Source of the DNA: Sphingopyxis sp. RIFCSPHIGHO2_12_FULL_65_19
GTDB lineage: Bacteria > Pseudomonadota > Alphaproteobacteria > Sphingomonadales > Sphingomonadaceae
Length of the DNA: 64,000 bases
Direction: 5' to 3'
NCBI RefSeq assembly: GCF_001830555.1
Contig: NZ_MIAM01000017.1
Span: 31,868-95,867 of the forward strand
The notes under the pieces were generated by a model that saw only the letters and a list, made by a program, of their open reading frames with translations, did no database searches and was not told the origin of the DNA. The position numbers were made by a program, and so were the translations under genes. Shown here in pieces: positions 24,878 through 34,579 of the stretch. Position 1 is the first letter of the stretch. The number at the start of each line of letters is the position of its first letter.

Positions 24878-24938
24878 ATGTCTGTTTCATCCAGGATCGC
24901 ACCGAAAACGGACAGTCCGCAAACGGCCAACTGACGAC
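24878..24938 (+). repeat. imperfect direct repeat, right copy
   Basis: ATGTCTGTTTCAT then CGGACAGTCCGCAAACGGCCA. Same order and orientation as 22546-22605, with a few mismatches and small gaps. Confidence 0.6.
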
Positions 24939-24953
24939 GATCTGCGCAAAAGA

Positions 24954-24983
24954 ACGCCCGTCCGATCGAAATCGGACGGGCGT
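24954..24983 (-). terminator. intrinsic terminator for the AhpD-like gene
   Basis: Perfect 13-bp stem ACGCCCGTCCGAT with loop CGAA. On the minus strand it is followed by TCTTTTG. It lies downstream of the minus-strand gene ending at 25098. Confidence 0.7.
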
Positions 24984-25097
24984 AAGATGAAGAGCGTGTT
25001 TCCTGAATGGAAGAGCTCTCTTGGGTCGCCCGGCGCGGTTAGCTGCGCCGGTTGATTTGATATTGTACCGCGACGACAAAAGAGCAGCGCTCCCACC

Positions 25098-25544
25098 TCA
25101 GGGCTTGGCAGCAACCGGAAGACGGAATGGTGCGCCCAGCCTGTTGAAGGCGTTCATCGCCGCGATCGCGATCGTCAGATCGACGAGATCTTTGGGTTCG
25201 AAGGCCTCGGCCGCTGCTGCATAGGCCTCGTCGGAAGCATGCGTTTCGCTGACGCGTGTGACTTCTTCCGCCCAAGCCAGAGCCGCGCGATACTGGTCGG
25301 GAAACAGATGCGGGACTTCCTCCCACACCGGAAGCAGCGCGACCTTGTCGACCGGCATAGTCTTGAGAAGGTCCCGGGTATGCAGATCGATGCAGTGAGC
25401 GCATCCGTTGATCTGGGACACCCGGAGGAAGACAAGGTGAATCAGCTCTGCCTGGAGGGCCGTGTTATGGGTGACATAATGGTGCACACCGTACAGCGCC
25501 TTCGCTCCCGCCGGAGCGACTTCGGACCAATTCAATCGATTCAT
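25098..25544 (-). CDS. carboxymuconolactone decarboxylase / AhpD family protein
   Basis: 148 residues from ATG 25544 (AGGAAG upstream); the longer track ORF start lacks family sequence. The redox motif CAHCIDLHTRDL with the downstream His is the AhpD-type CxxC-H signature, preceded by ELIHLVFLRVSQINGC. Family members are peroxidases or thiol-disulfide relay proteins of the cytoplasm. The C-terminus (DLVDLTIAIAAMNAFNRLGAPF) matches the YciW/AhpD core subgroup. Monocistronic, with its own terminator. Confidence 0.88.
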   Translation of the reverse strand: MNRLNWSEVAPAGAKALYGVHHYVTHNTALQAELIHLVFLRVSQINGCAHCIDLHTRDLLKTMPVDKVALLPVWEEVPHLFPDQYRAALAWAEEVTRVSETHASDEAYAAAAEAFEPKDLVDLTIAIAAMNAFNRLGAPFRLPVAAKP

Positions 25545-25891
25545 CTGATCTTCCTTTCTTCTTGAGCCGATATCGGCGTCAACTTGCCTGACGAGCATCC
25601 GCCCGCCACTGTGACATCCCGCCCCAAAAAATGTCGGCGCGACCGGATGAGGTTGAAAGGAATCAGAGGTAAGACCCGAGATTGGTCTATCGCAGGGTAC
25701 CAATCTGGTCCGCACTGCGGAACGAGAGGCCAAGCGCTTAGTGCCCGCCTACTTCAAGCCAGAGATAAAAGCCGCCCGTCCGCGATCGGACACAAGCGGT
25801 ACGCGCTAAAGAGTACTTGCTGATTGTCTCGCAGCCTGTGCGGGCCAAGGCAGCAGGATAAGAGGTCGGACGGCTCGCGCGATCGACCTGC
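25545..25891. other. intergenic, nothing clear
   Basis: About 350 bases upstream of the AhpD-like gene and downstream of the flavodoxin gene. GC is somewhat lower than the surroundings. No frame with coding character and no clear hairpin were seen. Confidence 0.5.
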
Positions 25892-26500
25892 TCAGCCAGG
25901 ATAAGGTGATTCCCTCAATAGTCGGGCAAGATGCGTGGCATTAGCGGCCACCATTTTGGCGGTCTCGGTTACTTTGCTGGGGCGATGCTGAAGATCCTTG
26001 AAATCGACTGACCCCATCGCCTCACCGACCCAGTAGCAGGCGGCCACGGCGGGAATCGTCCATCCCACATCGTTCAGCGCCTGAAAGATTTGCGACGAAG
26101 CATTGTGCGCGCCGTCTTCGTTGCCGACGATCGCGGCAACGGCCACTTTCGAAAAGCTTGGCATCCGCCCCTTGTCGTCGGTCTCCGACAGAAAGGCATC
26201 CATTCGTTCCATCACAAGCTTGGCGACGCTTGATGCTTGACCCATCCAGATCGGTGTGCCGAAGATGAGAATATCGGAGCCGAGGATCGTCTCGCGAATT
26301 TTCGGCCATTCGTCGCCAGCACCCTCGTTCGAGGTGACACCCCATTTGATGCTGTGCGCGGCGATACGGATGGGCTTGCCGACACGGACGCCTTCCGCCT
26401 CGAAATGTTCGGTAAGCACCGCGAGCATGGCATCGGTCGAGCTCTTGCGGCCACGGGCCGAAAGCGAGCAATTGATCGCGGTGGCGGTAATCGGGGCCAT
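25892..26500 (-). CDS. flavodoxin family protein (NADPH-dependent FMN reductase-like)
   Basis: 202 residues with the WrbA/FMN-reductase fold: strand and loop AINCSLSARGRKSSTDAML for FMN phosphate, ILIFGTPIWMGQASSVAKLVMERMD and VAVAAIVGNEDGAHNASSQIF. Such proteins bind FMN and reduce quinones or act as multimeric flavodoxins. No partner gene is adjacent. Confidence 0.87.
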   Translation of the reverse strand: MAPITATAINCSLSARGRKSSTDAMLAVLTEHFEAEGVRVGKPIRIAAHSIKWGVTSNEGAGDEWPKIRETILGSDILIFGTPIWMGQASSVAKLVMERMDAFLSETDDKGRMPSFSKVAVAAIVGNEDGAHNASSQIFQALNDVGWTIPAVAACYWVGEAMGSVDFKDLQHRPSKVTETAKMVAANATHLARLLRESPYPG

Positions 26501-26670
26501 ATCGTCTCCTTTACCCCGCCGGGGTGAAGCGCGCGCCGGTCGCGGTTGGTTCCGATGTTAATGGCGGCGTACTCGGAATGACGATGAGCGTCAGCTCTCG
26601 ACCCGCCTTGGGCGAGTTCCGACAGGGAATTCATGTTGAAAATATCCGTGCCGCCGAGCACGGGCAGCGA

Positions 26671-26696
26671 GAAGGGGCCGCCAAAGCGGCCCCTTC
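26671..26696 (-). terminator. intrinsic hairpin after the BON gene
   Basis: Perfect 11-bp stem GAAGGGGCCGC, loop CAAA. On the minus strand it follows the BON-protein stop by 17 bases. Confidence 0.65.
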
Positions 26697-26712
26697 CTGT
26701 CGGCTTGCCGGG

Positions 26713-27504
26713 TCAGTCGAGCTTGGGACTGACGACGCCCGAGATGTAGCGCAGATTGTTCTGCACATGTTTGACGCCCGTGACGTCGTCGGCGACATCT
26801 TCGGCGCGGCGCTTCGACCGGCGATCCTCGACCGTGCCGGAGAGCGTGACTTCGCCATCTGCGACGCTGACCTCGATCTCGGAGGCGTCGATCCAGACAT
26901 CCTCGGTAAGACGGTCGTTCACGTCCTCGCGGATGCGCTCGTCGGAGCGGATATAGCTTTTGGGACCGCGGCCGCGATGATCGAGTTCCCGGCGACGGCG
27001 CGCGTCGCGATCGCCGAACCAGGAAAGCACTTCGTCGCCGGCGCGGTCGAGGAAGCCGCGTTCGCCCGGGTCATAATCGGGGCTGCGCGTCCGCGGATAT
27101 TGGCCGTAAGGCGAATAGCCCTCGACCGGGAGATAGCCGAACTCGCTCGGCCAGTAGTTACCGCCGCGCGAACGATCCTCGCCTCGGGCTTCGCCGGCAG
27201 CATCGTAATAGGCGTCGCGGCGGGGCGTGCGGTCGTAACGGGGCCAATCGGAGCGCTCAGCGCTGCGGACCGGCCGGCGATAGTCGCCCGCGCGCTCATC
27301 CTCCCAATTATCGCGGCGATATTCCTGCTCGCGATAGGCGCGGCGCGGGCGGCGCTGCTCGCGCTCGTCTTCCTCGATCGCCACATAAGCGCGCGACGCA
27401 TCCTCTGCGCGGCCGCGGTTGTAGCGACCCGGCGATGCGCCGGTGTCGGGGCTGCTGTTGTCGCTATAATCCCAGAGCGGGGTGCGGTCGTCGAACCTGT
27501 CCAT
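26713..27504 (-). CDS. BON-domain protein with a long Arg/Asp/Tyr-rich region
   Basis: 263 residues from ATG 27504 (GGAGATGG upstream). Residues 1-180 are low complexity, rich in Arg, Asp, Tyr and Pro (EEDEREQRRPRRAYREQEYR), and probably disordered. Residues about 185-255 are a BON domain (DVNDRLTEDVWIDASEIEVSV, EVTLSGTVEDRRSKRRAEDVA). BON domains bind phospholipid or shape OsmY-type envelope responses; no signal peptide is visible, so this one appears cytoplasmic. Proteins of this layout are frequent in sphingomonads. A candidate EcfG promoter lies 73 bases upstream. Confidence 0.82.
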   Translation of the reverse strand: MDRFDDRTPLWDYSDNSSPDTGASPGRYNRGRAEDASRAYVAIEEDEREQRRPRRAYREQEYRRDNWEDERAGDYRRPVRSAERSDWPRYDRTPRRDAYYDAAGEARGEDRSRGGNYWPSEFGYLPVEGYSPYGQYPRTRSPDYDPGERGFLDRAGDEVLSWFGDRDARRRRELDHRGRGPKSYIRSDERIREDVNDRLTEDVWIDASEIEVSVADGEVTLSGTVEDRRSKRRAEDVADDVTGVKHVQNNLRYISGVVSPKLD

Positions 27505-27576
27505 GATCCATCTCCATTTGTTGAGGGTGGCGGGCAGGTTGCCGGGAAGGGAGGCAACCCCCCGTCCCGCCGAACC

Positions 27577-27601
27577 GACGCATGGAGTGGGGGCAAGTTC
27601 C
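27577..27601 (-). promoter_or_regulatory. candidate EcfG promoter for the BON gene
   Basis: Minus strand GGAAC, 16 bases, CGTC. The -35 is exact and three of four -10 bases match. Confidence 0.4.
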
Positions 27602-27710
27602 CGATCTGGGCGCAATATGTCGCGCTGCGACGTCAATGCATCGACGAATGTGACCCGATCTCTCCAATGGGCGGCTGGCGTCGCCGGCGCTGCCGAATTC
27701 TCATGGAGAA

Positions 27711-28634
27711 TCAAATCTGGAAAGGATCATACCCAGTGGGCCGCGCGCGCGCCGGGGCCGTCGAACTTGCCGCTGGGGAACCGGATCTCTCCAACGCATC
27801 TTTCCAAAGCCTTCCCAGCTCGACGTCGATCCAGTCGGCTGCAAAAGGATCGAGGCCAGAGCCGGGATAAAGGCAAAACTCGCCGAAAAGCGGTTGGCAG
27901 TCGATTTCGTAAAAATCGACCCGAACGAAGGCTAGGTTCCCGGCAAGCATCTCTGCAGCTTGCAGCATCGCCCCGAGGGAGGAGGGTCTGGAAGGTCGAT
28001 CGGCGGCAGGCACGAGCTGCCGCCAGTTGCGGTCATGCAATATCCAGCGGTGACGGACACCGCGCCCCAAATGTACCTGGACGTGCGTCGCGACACCGCC
28101 AAAGACATAGATCTTGTAGTCGATGGGGAGAGGACGTGCGCCGCCGAGCAACGGCTCGGCGAAAACGCCACGCGGCACTTTGCGATATGCCCATTCGTCG
28201 AGCCAGCGGCCGTACTCCCGGCGCTGCCACCGGCGCGCGGCTCGCTGGACCTGCTTCCAGCGTTCGCAATCCGGAAACGTCTCCAGGATTTGATACTGGT
28301 TACACCCATGACGCGCCTTGACGATTGATGGGAGGGCGAACGGAATGAAGCGCGGCAGAATCTGGCCCTGCCAGAGCGTCGGTACGATCCAGTTTGCACC
28401 GAGTTGCTCCGAGGCCAAGCGTTTTGCGGCAAGTTTATCCAGCAGCGTCGTTTGCAACGGTGACCGATCATTCAATTTGCGGAGCTGGACGAGCTCGGTG
28501 AAGCGCGTCGGATTGAGCAAGTCGGGCAGGCGTCGATGACGCAAGGCGTAGAGAAGGGCAATCCGGTGCGCGGCTATCGAGGAGCCGACATTGCCCACTT
28601 TCGCCGGGTTTTCCGAGGCGCGCGAGAGTTTCAT
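27711..28634 (-). CDS. TupA-like ATP-grasp protein
   Basis: 307 residues. The opening LPDLLNPTRFTELVQLRKLNDRSPL, then DKLAAKRLASEQLG, is the signature of TupA-like ATP-grasp proteins found in surface-polysaccharide clusters. Later elements are PSIVKARHGCNQYQI (ATP lysine), YGRWLDEWAYRKV, KIYVFGGVATHVQV and FVRVDFYEIDCQPLFGEFCLYPGSG with the metal-binding acidic residues. ATP-grasp enzymes ligate a carboxylate to an amine; the substrate here is unknown. It is solitary and borders an 835-base gene-poor stretch, which suggests a transferred gene. Confidence 0.8.
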   Translation of the reverse strand: MKLSRASENPAKVGNVGSSIAAHRIALLYALRHRRLPDLLNPTRFTELVQLRKLNDRSPLQTTLLDKLAAKRLASEQLGANWIVPTLWQGQILPRFIPFALPSIVKARHGCNQYQILETFPDCERWKQVQRAARRWQRREYGRWLDEWAYRKVPRGVFAEPLLGGARPLPIDYKIYVFGGVATHVQVHLGRGVRHRWILHDRNWRQLVPAADRPSRPSSLGAMLQAAEMLAGNLAFVRVDFYEIDCQPLFGEFCLYPGSGLDPFAADWIDVELGRLWKDALERSGSPAASSTAPARARPTGYDPFQI

Positions 28635-29470
28635 GCCATGTCGGTCTCAGGGCTGAACGACGTGTGGCCGCTATCGCGGAAGCTCGGCCGATCCAGGTTT
28701 ATATCGCGGCAAAGCTGCATGCGGATACGAACGACCTGGCGCAGAAAACGCTCCCGGCAATAACATCGACCGACCTCCGATCACCTAGGCAGCGCTCAGG
28801 CGCTCGGGTGCGACCAACCGGTGAGGAACGCGTGATCGCGCACCGCTGCGGATCGCGTGCAGCATCGCACGTCTCAACCTCGAATCTTCATGAACGCGCA
28901 AAGGAAGATTGCTAACGGTCAGCCTATTTGAGCGAAGTGGGGAGGGATAGACCCCGGCGTGACTATGCCGAAACAGAAAAATGCTGATCGTGTATCCGAT
29001 GATTTGATTGCAGCATCCGCTTGCCTCAAACATTAGGCGCGTAGCACACTCCGACGGCCAAGCTGAGCGATATGTCGTTGAGCCGGATATGCGCGCCGAT
29101 ATTCGGACAACGTAGGGGAGCGGCCCGGACGACGATTGGATGCGTTCGCCGACGGCAATTCGACTGAGACGTGGGATCGAACAGCTGCGGCGATACGCGA
29201 AGCGATGCACATGGCGGCGGCAGACCGACCGATCACCGTCGAAGCCCGTGCGCCGTTCAAATGCAGTTGGCGAAGAAAGGTTGCAAAGTTGGGGCGGAAG
29301 GTCGCCGCTATTCTGGAATACTGTCGAAGCCGTCCTCGACGCGATCGCGGCCCCAGGCATCGGTGCGGCCATTGCCGATAGAGGAGGACGAAGAGCAGCG
29401 CGCGCTGGCAAGGGGCGGGAACGACGATAGCCGCGGCGCATTGGTCGTTAGACAGCAAAGGAGCTTTCCG
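28635..29470. other. gene-poor stretch with possible decayed reading frames
   Basis: About 835 bases with no convincing intact gene. Short protein-like runs occur in different frames of the plus strand, for example TETWDRTAAAIREAMHMAA at about 29160-29215 and NTVEAVLDAIAAPGIGAAIA further on, separated by a frame change. This looks like an eroded gene rather than designed spacer. The last 60 bases carry the promoter and ribosome site of the DJ-1 gene. Confidence 0.4.
29418..29442 (+). promoter_or_regulatory. candidate EcfG promoter for the DJ-1/PfpI gene
   Basis: GGAAC at 29418, 16 bases, CATT (three of four). Transcription would begin about 20 bases before ATG 29471, just ahead of AAAGGAGC. 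Confidence 0.4.
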
Positions 29471-30031
29471 ATGACCAAGGACAATATACTCGCCGGCTGC
29501 AGGATCCTGATCATGGCGACAGATGGCTTCGAACAATCCGAGCTTGAAGTGCCACTTCAGCGTCTGGAGGACGCCGGCGCGGAGGTCGAAATCGCATCGA
29601 TCGACGATGATGATATCACCGGCTGGGACAAAGACGATTGGGGCGACGAGGTCGAAGTCGATCTCAAGATCGCCGACGTCGACACCGACCGTTATGACGC
29701 GCTCGTTCTGCCGGGCGGCCAGATCAATCCCGACTTGCTGCGGGTCGAGGACAAGGCGATCTCGATCATTCGGGCCTTCGCAGGTGCTGGCAAGCCGGTT
29801 GCCGCGATTTGCCATGCGCCGTGGCTTCTTGTCGAAGCCGGGCTCGCATCGGGCAAGCGAATGACGAGCTACAAGTCGATCCGCACCGATGTTGCCAATG
29901 CCGGCGCGCAGGTGGTCGAAGAGAGCGTCGTGGTCGACGGCAATATCATCACCAGTCGCTGTCCCGACGACCTGCCGGACTTTTGCGATGCGATCGTCGC
30001 AGCGGTGGCCGACCGCAGGGCGCGGGCGTAG
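29471..30031 (+). CDS. DJ-1/PfpI family protein (YhbO-type)
   Basis: 186 residues from ATG 29471 after AAAGGAG. The nucleophile elbow is AAICHAPWLLVEAG with the Cys-His of the DJ-1/PfpI superfamily, preceded by YDALVLPGGQINPDLLR and the N-terminal ILIMATDGFEQSELEVPLQ containing the conserved Glu. This is the PfpI/YhbO/YajL side of the family: stress-induced, described as glyoxalase or deglycase. A terminator hairpin follows at 30114. Confidence 0.9.
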   Translation: MTKDNILAGCRILIMATDGFEQSELEVPLQRLEDAGAEVEIASIDDDDITGWDKDDWGDEVEVDLKIADVDTDRYDALVLPGGQINPDLLRVEDKAISIIRAFAGAGKPVAAICHAPWLLVEAGLASGKRMTSYKSIRTDVANAGAQVVEESVVVDGNIITSRCPDDLPDFCDAIVAAVADRRARA

Positions 30032-30113
30032 CTGTGCCGAGCTCAATACGGGACTGTTGAGTTGTGAAAAGGCGATCGCGTGCGGGCACGACGATTCTTG
30101 CGATATGCTGTTG

Positions 30114-30137
30114 AAAGCAGCGAGAACTCGCTGCTTT
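30114..30137 (+). terminator. hairpin after the DJ-1 gene
   Basis: AAAGCAGCGAG-AA-CTCGCTGCTTT, a perfect 11-bp stem ending in TTT, 80 bases after the stop. Confidence 0.6.
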
Positions 30138-30193
30138 ATGGCGCGTCGTTTCCAAGCCTGCTGCCCAGGCAGTTTGGAAAGAGGATGACCCAC

Positions 30194-30358
30194 ATGGGAC
30201 AGAACAACCAGCAGGGCGGCCAACCCGATCGCAATCCGAACGAGAACCCCGGCCAGCAGGAACAGCAGGATCAGCAGCGTCGCCAGCCCGGTCGGGACAA
30301 TGACCAGGACCAGGGAAACCAGGCCGGCCGCGACGACGAGAATCGTCAGAACCGCTGA
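30194..30358 (+). CDS. tiny Gln/Asn/Arg-rich hydrophilic protein
   Basis: 54 residues from ATG 30194, which has AGAGG nine bases upstream (ATG 30185 is too close to it). The chain is almost only Gln, Asn, Asp, Arg, Gly and Pro (MGQNNQQGGQPDRNPN) and ends DDENRQNR. It must be disordered and very soluble. A strong terminator follows at 30400, so this is a discrete transcription unit. Composition is like the 47-residue protein at 7684. Function unknown. Confidence 0.62.
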   Translation: MGQNNQQGGQPDRNPNENPGQQEQQDQQRRQPGRDNDQDQGNQAGRDDENRQNR

Positions 30359-30399
30359 CGTCGGAAAGAAGAGTGACGCCGAGGCACCCTCTCGGGGCA

Positions 30400-30429
30400 G
30401 GGCCGCACTTCGATGCGGCCCGGCCTTTT
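30400..30429 (+). terminator. intrinsic terminator
   Basis: GGGCCGCA-CTTCGA-TGCGGCCC followed by GGCCTTTTC; ends the 54-residue gene. Confidence 0.75.
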
Positions 30430-30526
30430 CTATTCCCCGGTTGCGCCCATTCCAGGTGCAACCTTCCTAGCGCTTTGGCATTCTCCCTTCATCGATCGCG
30501 GACAGCGGAATAGGAAGGAGAGGCCC

Positions 30527-30730
30527 GTGCGAACGATTGAGATATGGCCCGACGAAATCGAGGGCGGCGACACCGAGCGAGAGGGTGTCTTCTACGCGAC
30601 TATGCGCTTCATCGACAGGGAAGCTGAAACCGCCGTCGTGATCTATCTGCAACCCGAGATCGAGCGAGGCATGATCGCCGATCTTTACGGCTGGGCGCAA
30701 AGCCGCGGCATGACCGGTCGAACGAACTGA
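30527..30730 (+). CDS. small hypothetical protein
   Basis: 67 residues from GTG 30527, fixed by AGGAAGGAGAG just upstream. Pattern RTIEIWPDEIEGGDTEREGVF, then MRFIDREAETAVVIYLQPEIERG, a beta-rich small domain with an acidic face. No signal or membrane part. Not recognised. The strong ribosome site and intact frame support it. Confidence 0.6.
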   Translation: MRTIEIWPDEIEGGDTEREGVFYATMRFIDREAETAVVIYLQPEIERGMIADLYGWAQSRGMTGRTN

Positions 30731-30795
30731 ATTGGAAGCATGGGTTGGCAAGCGGTCGCCCGCCTGGATCGGAGCGCCCCTTGGCGGCCACCTTT

Positions 30796-30978
30796 TCAAT
30801 GCGGAGAAGTCGTTCGATGCAAGTCAGTCAGCACGGCGTTCCAGAATGCGATCTCTTCGTCATTGCCCCGGTCGCGCGACCATTGCACCTGCCTGGAGAC
30901 GATGAAGTCGGCCTGTTTGCCATGCCGCAGCTTGATCTCCGACACACAATTTCGAATATTATGACCTCCGAACGGCAT
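30796..30978 (-). CDS. small hypothetical protein
   Basis: 60 residues from ATG 30978 with AGGAGATCGGC before it. Sequence features are KLRHGKQADFIVSRQVQWSRDRG and NDEEIAFWNAVLTDLH, a helical protein with a conserved-looking Trp near the end. It loosely resembles small helical sphingomonad proteins of unknown role (DUF6961 style), but I cannot confirm the family. It precedes groEL's terminator in the same direction as groESL but downstream of it. Confidence 0.5.
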   Translation of the reverse strand: MPFGGHNIRNCVSEIKLRHGKQADFIVSRQVQWSRDRGNDEEIAFWNAVLTDLHRTTSPH

Positions 30979-31018
30979 TGCCGATCTCCTTGATGCTCCG
31001 CATAGAAACAGGGCAGGT

Positions 31019-31044
31019 GAGGGCGGCGGTTTCCCGCCGCCCTC
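31019..31044 (-). terminator. terminator of groESL
   Basis: Perfect 11-bp stem GAGGGCGGCGG, loop TTTC, immediately after the groEL stop on the minus strand. Confidence 0.75.
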
Positions 31045-31050
31045 GATATG

Positions 31051-32694
<1,644 letters not shown>

Positions 32695-32715
32695 TCAGTG
32701 GGTGATGAATGGGCG

Positions 32716-33030
32716 CTACGCTGCCTGCCTGAGCGCCTCGGCCTGCTCGATGACGCCGAGGATGTCGCTCTCCTTCATGATGAGCAGTTCCTCGCCGTCG
32801 ATGCGCACCTCGGTGCCCGACCATTTGCCGAACAGGATGCGATCGCCGGCCTTGACGTCGAGTGCGGTGACCGTGCCGTCCTCGGCGCGGGCGCCCGGAC
32901 CGACGGCGACGACTTCGCCTTCCTGCGGCTTTTCCTTGGCGGTGTCGGGGATGATGATGCCGCCCGAGGTCTTTTCCTCGGCTTCGATGCGGCGGACGAC
33001 CACACGGTCGTGCAAGGGACGGAAATGCAT
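32716..33030 (-). CDS. groES: co-chaperonin GroES
   Basis: 104 residues from ATG 33030 (GGAGG upstream). Family features are [20 protein letters not shown], the mobile loop [19 protein letters not shown] that contacts GroEL, and [14 protein letters not shown]. First gene of the groESL operon. The upstream region has a sigma-32-type promoter but no CIRCE element (TTAGCACTC dyad), so control is probably RpoH only. Confidence 0.96.
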   Translation of the reverse strand: MHFRPLHDRVVVRRIEAEEKTSGGIIIPDTAKEKPQEGEVVAVGPGARAEDGTVTALDVKAGDRILFGKWSGTEVRIDGEELLIMKESDILGVIEQAEALRQAA

Positions 33031-33100
33031 GCATAACCTCCATGTTGCATAACGATATGATAAGCCGGCGCGCCTGTCCGGGACGCCCGGCACCGATGAG

Positions 33101-33129
33101 CTAGGAAGCGGATTTTTTCGCTTCAAGAG
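33101..33129 (-). promoter_or_regulatory. RpoH (sigma-32)-type promoter of groESL
   Basis: Minus strand CTTGAAGCGAAAAAATCC then GCTTCCTAG. The -35 CTTGAA and -10 CCTA are spaced as in alphaproteobacterial heat-shock promoters. Nearly the same arrangement occurs before hsp20 and DUF465. Confidence 0.7.
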
Positions 33130-33290
33130 GGTCGGCGAAAATTTTTTTCGGCTCGTTTTCGCGAGAAACAAATGCCCCTTATCAAGGGGCTGACAACTCT
33201 TGACTCGACTCGCTTCGTTCCCAAAGTTTGTGGCCGCGGCACCCTGCCGTACGATGAGAAAGGAAAGGCTACAAGGAAGGAGGCACGATC

Positions 33291-33518
33291 ATGTCCGAGC
33301 CATTTTCCCGTTTTCTTCACCCCTTCGACGTGGCGCGTCACCCGAGCCTCGAGCCCGAGGTCAAGCGCGCCCTTCTCGCATCCTGGGCATCGGATCGCTC
33401 GTCGGTCCGCAACAAGCCCGCGCTTCGCAAACCCCCGGGGGCGAGGCGAGCGGTGCCAGTCGACGATGTGCTCGCGGCGCTTCGGTCGCTCGATGGCGGC
33501 GAGACACGCGCGCCATGA
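33291..33518 (+). CDS. small hypothetical protein coupled to usg
   Basis: 75 residues starting after AGGAAGGAGGCACG. The sequence (FSRFLHPFDVARHPSLEPEVKRALLASWASDRSSV) resembles a short helix-loop motif common in sphingomonads and rhizobia that links replication or stress genes; the family is not certain. It ends with VPVDDVLAALRSLDGG. The stop overlaps the Usg start (ATGA), so the two are coupled. It is divergent from groES. Confidence 0.7.
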   Translation: MSEPFSRFLHPFDVARHPSLEPEVKRALLASWASDRSSVRNKPALRKPPGARRAVPVDDVLAALRSLDGGETRAP

Positions 33519-33784
33519 CCGACCGCGCGCTGATCGCACAGTTGGACGGCTACGGGCTGACGACCGCCGAGATCCATTATTACCGGCCCGATCATCCCTC
33601 GCTGCTCCAGCTCTTCGTCTGGCAGGACTATGATCTGCCGCCGGACTTCCCGGTGCTGTTCGATTTTCTTGCCATGTGGCGGCGCCAGATCGAAGCCGCG
33701 CTCCATTCGGTGCGGATCGCGCACGATATGCTGATCGGACCCGCCGAGTGGAGTGCGGCAGATATCATTCGCTCGCTCGATTGA
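33515..33784 (+). CDS. Usg family protein
   Basis: 89 residues: ALIAQLDGYGLTTAEIHYY, RPDHPSLLQLFVWQDYDL, PPDFPVLFDFLAMWRRQIE and LHSVRIAHD. This is the Usg family, named for its place near the trp operon in rhizobia, restricted to alphaproteobacteria and of unknown function. The start is in an ATGA overlap with the 75-residue gene. The family supports the assignment of the window to alphaproteobacteria. Confidence 0.88.
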   Translation: MTDRALIAQLDGYGLTTAEIHYYRPDHPSLLQLFVWQDYDLPPDFPVLFDFLAMWRRQIEAALHSVRIAHDMLIGPAEWSAADIIRSLD

Positions 33785-33837
33785 GATCGGGGCGGCGGCC
33801 GCCACCGTCCGGCGTTTAAATGCAATTTGATATTGAA

Positions 33838-33870
33838 GGGCGGGGCCAACGCTGAACGGCGGCCCCGCCC
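33838..33870 (-). terminator. hairpin after hsp20
   Basis: GGGCGGGGCC, a 13-base loop, GGCCCCGCCC; directly downstream of the hsp20 stop on the minus strand. Confidence 0.5.
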
Positions 33871-33874
33871 GTTG

Positions 33875-34354
33875 TTACGCTTTTTCGAGCGTCTTTTCGT
33901 TCGACGATCCGATCCGGCGCGGCTCGGTGTCGCCGCCGCCGATCTCGATCTTGCGCGGCTTCATCGCCTCGGGGACGACACGGCTGAGCTCGATCGAGAG
34001 CAGCCCGTCGGCGAAGCTCGCGCCGCCGACCTCGATATAGTCGGCGAGCTGGAAGCGGCGCTCGAACGCGCGGCGCGCGATGCCGCGGTGGAGATAGACG
34101 AGCTTGGCGTCTTCCTCGGCGGGCTTGCCCGTGACGCTCAGTTGGTTCTGCTGCGCGACGATCTCGATCTCGTCGGGCTTGAAGCCCGGGACCGCCAGCG
34201 TGACGCGGAAGCGGTCGTCGGCATCGCGCACGATGTCGAAGGCGGGAAAGCCATCGGACGTTTCGCCGCGCTGCCCTTTCTCGAGCAGGTCGAAGAGGTG
34301 ATCGAAGCCCACCGTCGAGCGGCGGTAGGGGGTGAAGTCAAAGTCGGTTCTCAT
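33875..34354 (-). CDS. small heat-shock protein (Hsp20/alpha-crystallin)
   Basis: 159 residues from ATG 34354 (AGGAGG eight bases upstream). N-terminus MRTDFDFTPYRRSTVGFDHLFDLLE is that of the class A rhizobial/IbpA type. The alpha-crystallin domain runs from FPAFDIVRDADDRFRVTLAVPGF to the IELSR strand, with the dimer loop region YLHRGIARRAFERRF and the GLL motif (DGLLSIEL). It holds unfolded proteins for refolding by DnaK or GroEL. Behind a sigma-32-type promoter. Confidence 0.94.
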   Translation of the reverse strand: MRTDFDFTPYRRSTVGFDHLFDLLEKGQRGETSDGFPAFDIVRDADDRFRVTLAVPGFKPDEIEIVAQQNQLSVTGKPAEEDAKLVYLHRGIARRAFERRFQLADYIEVGGASFADGLLSIELSRVVPEAMKPRKIEIGGGDTEPRRIGSSNEKTLEKA

Positions 34355-34460
34355 TTCCAAATCCTCCTGATTGAAGCAATTCGGGCATGAGATGCGCCGG
34401 GACTTAGAGCCGGCGCTCTCTATGTCCTGGACCCGGAAAATCCGGCATCCGGGAAAAAAT

Positions 34461-34488
34461 TAGGAAGCCATTTTTTCGATTTCAAGAG
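34461..34488 (-). promoter_or_regulatory. RpoH-type promoter of hsp20
   Basis: Minus strand CTCTTGAAATCGAAAAAATGG then CTTCCTAA. It shares 20 or more positions with the groESL promoter and has the same 26-base span between the elements. Confidence 0.75.
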
Positions 34489-34579
34489 GTCGCGCGCGCG
34501 AAGATTCTGGATGCGCCATGTTCCGAAAATCCGCAGCGCCAAAGCGCGGAGCCGCAACGCGCGCGGCTCCGCGATCGGG

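Noticed and set aside
26524-27870. 448-residue plus-strand ORF
   Set aside because: Antisense of the BON gene and part of the TupA-like gene.
28785-29441. 218-residue minus-strand ORF
   Set aside because: Arg/Ser-rich without domain pattern; plus-strand fragments look more protein-like, so neither is called intact.
33052-33290. CIRCE element before groES
   Set aside because: No TTAGCACTC-N9-GAGTGCTAA dyad; only the RpoH-type promoter was found.
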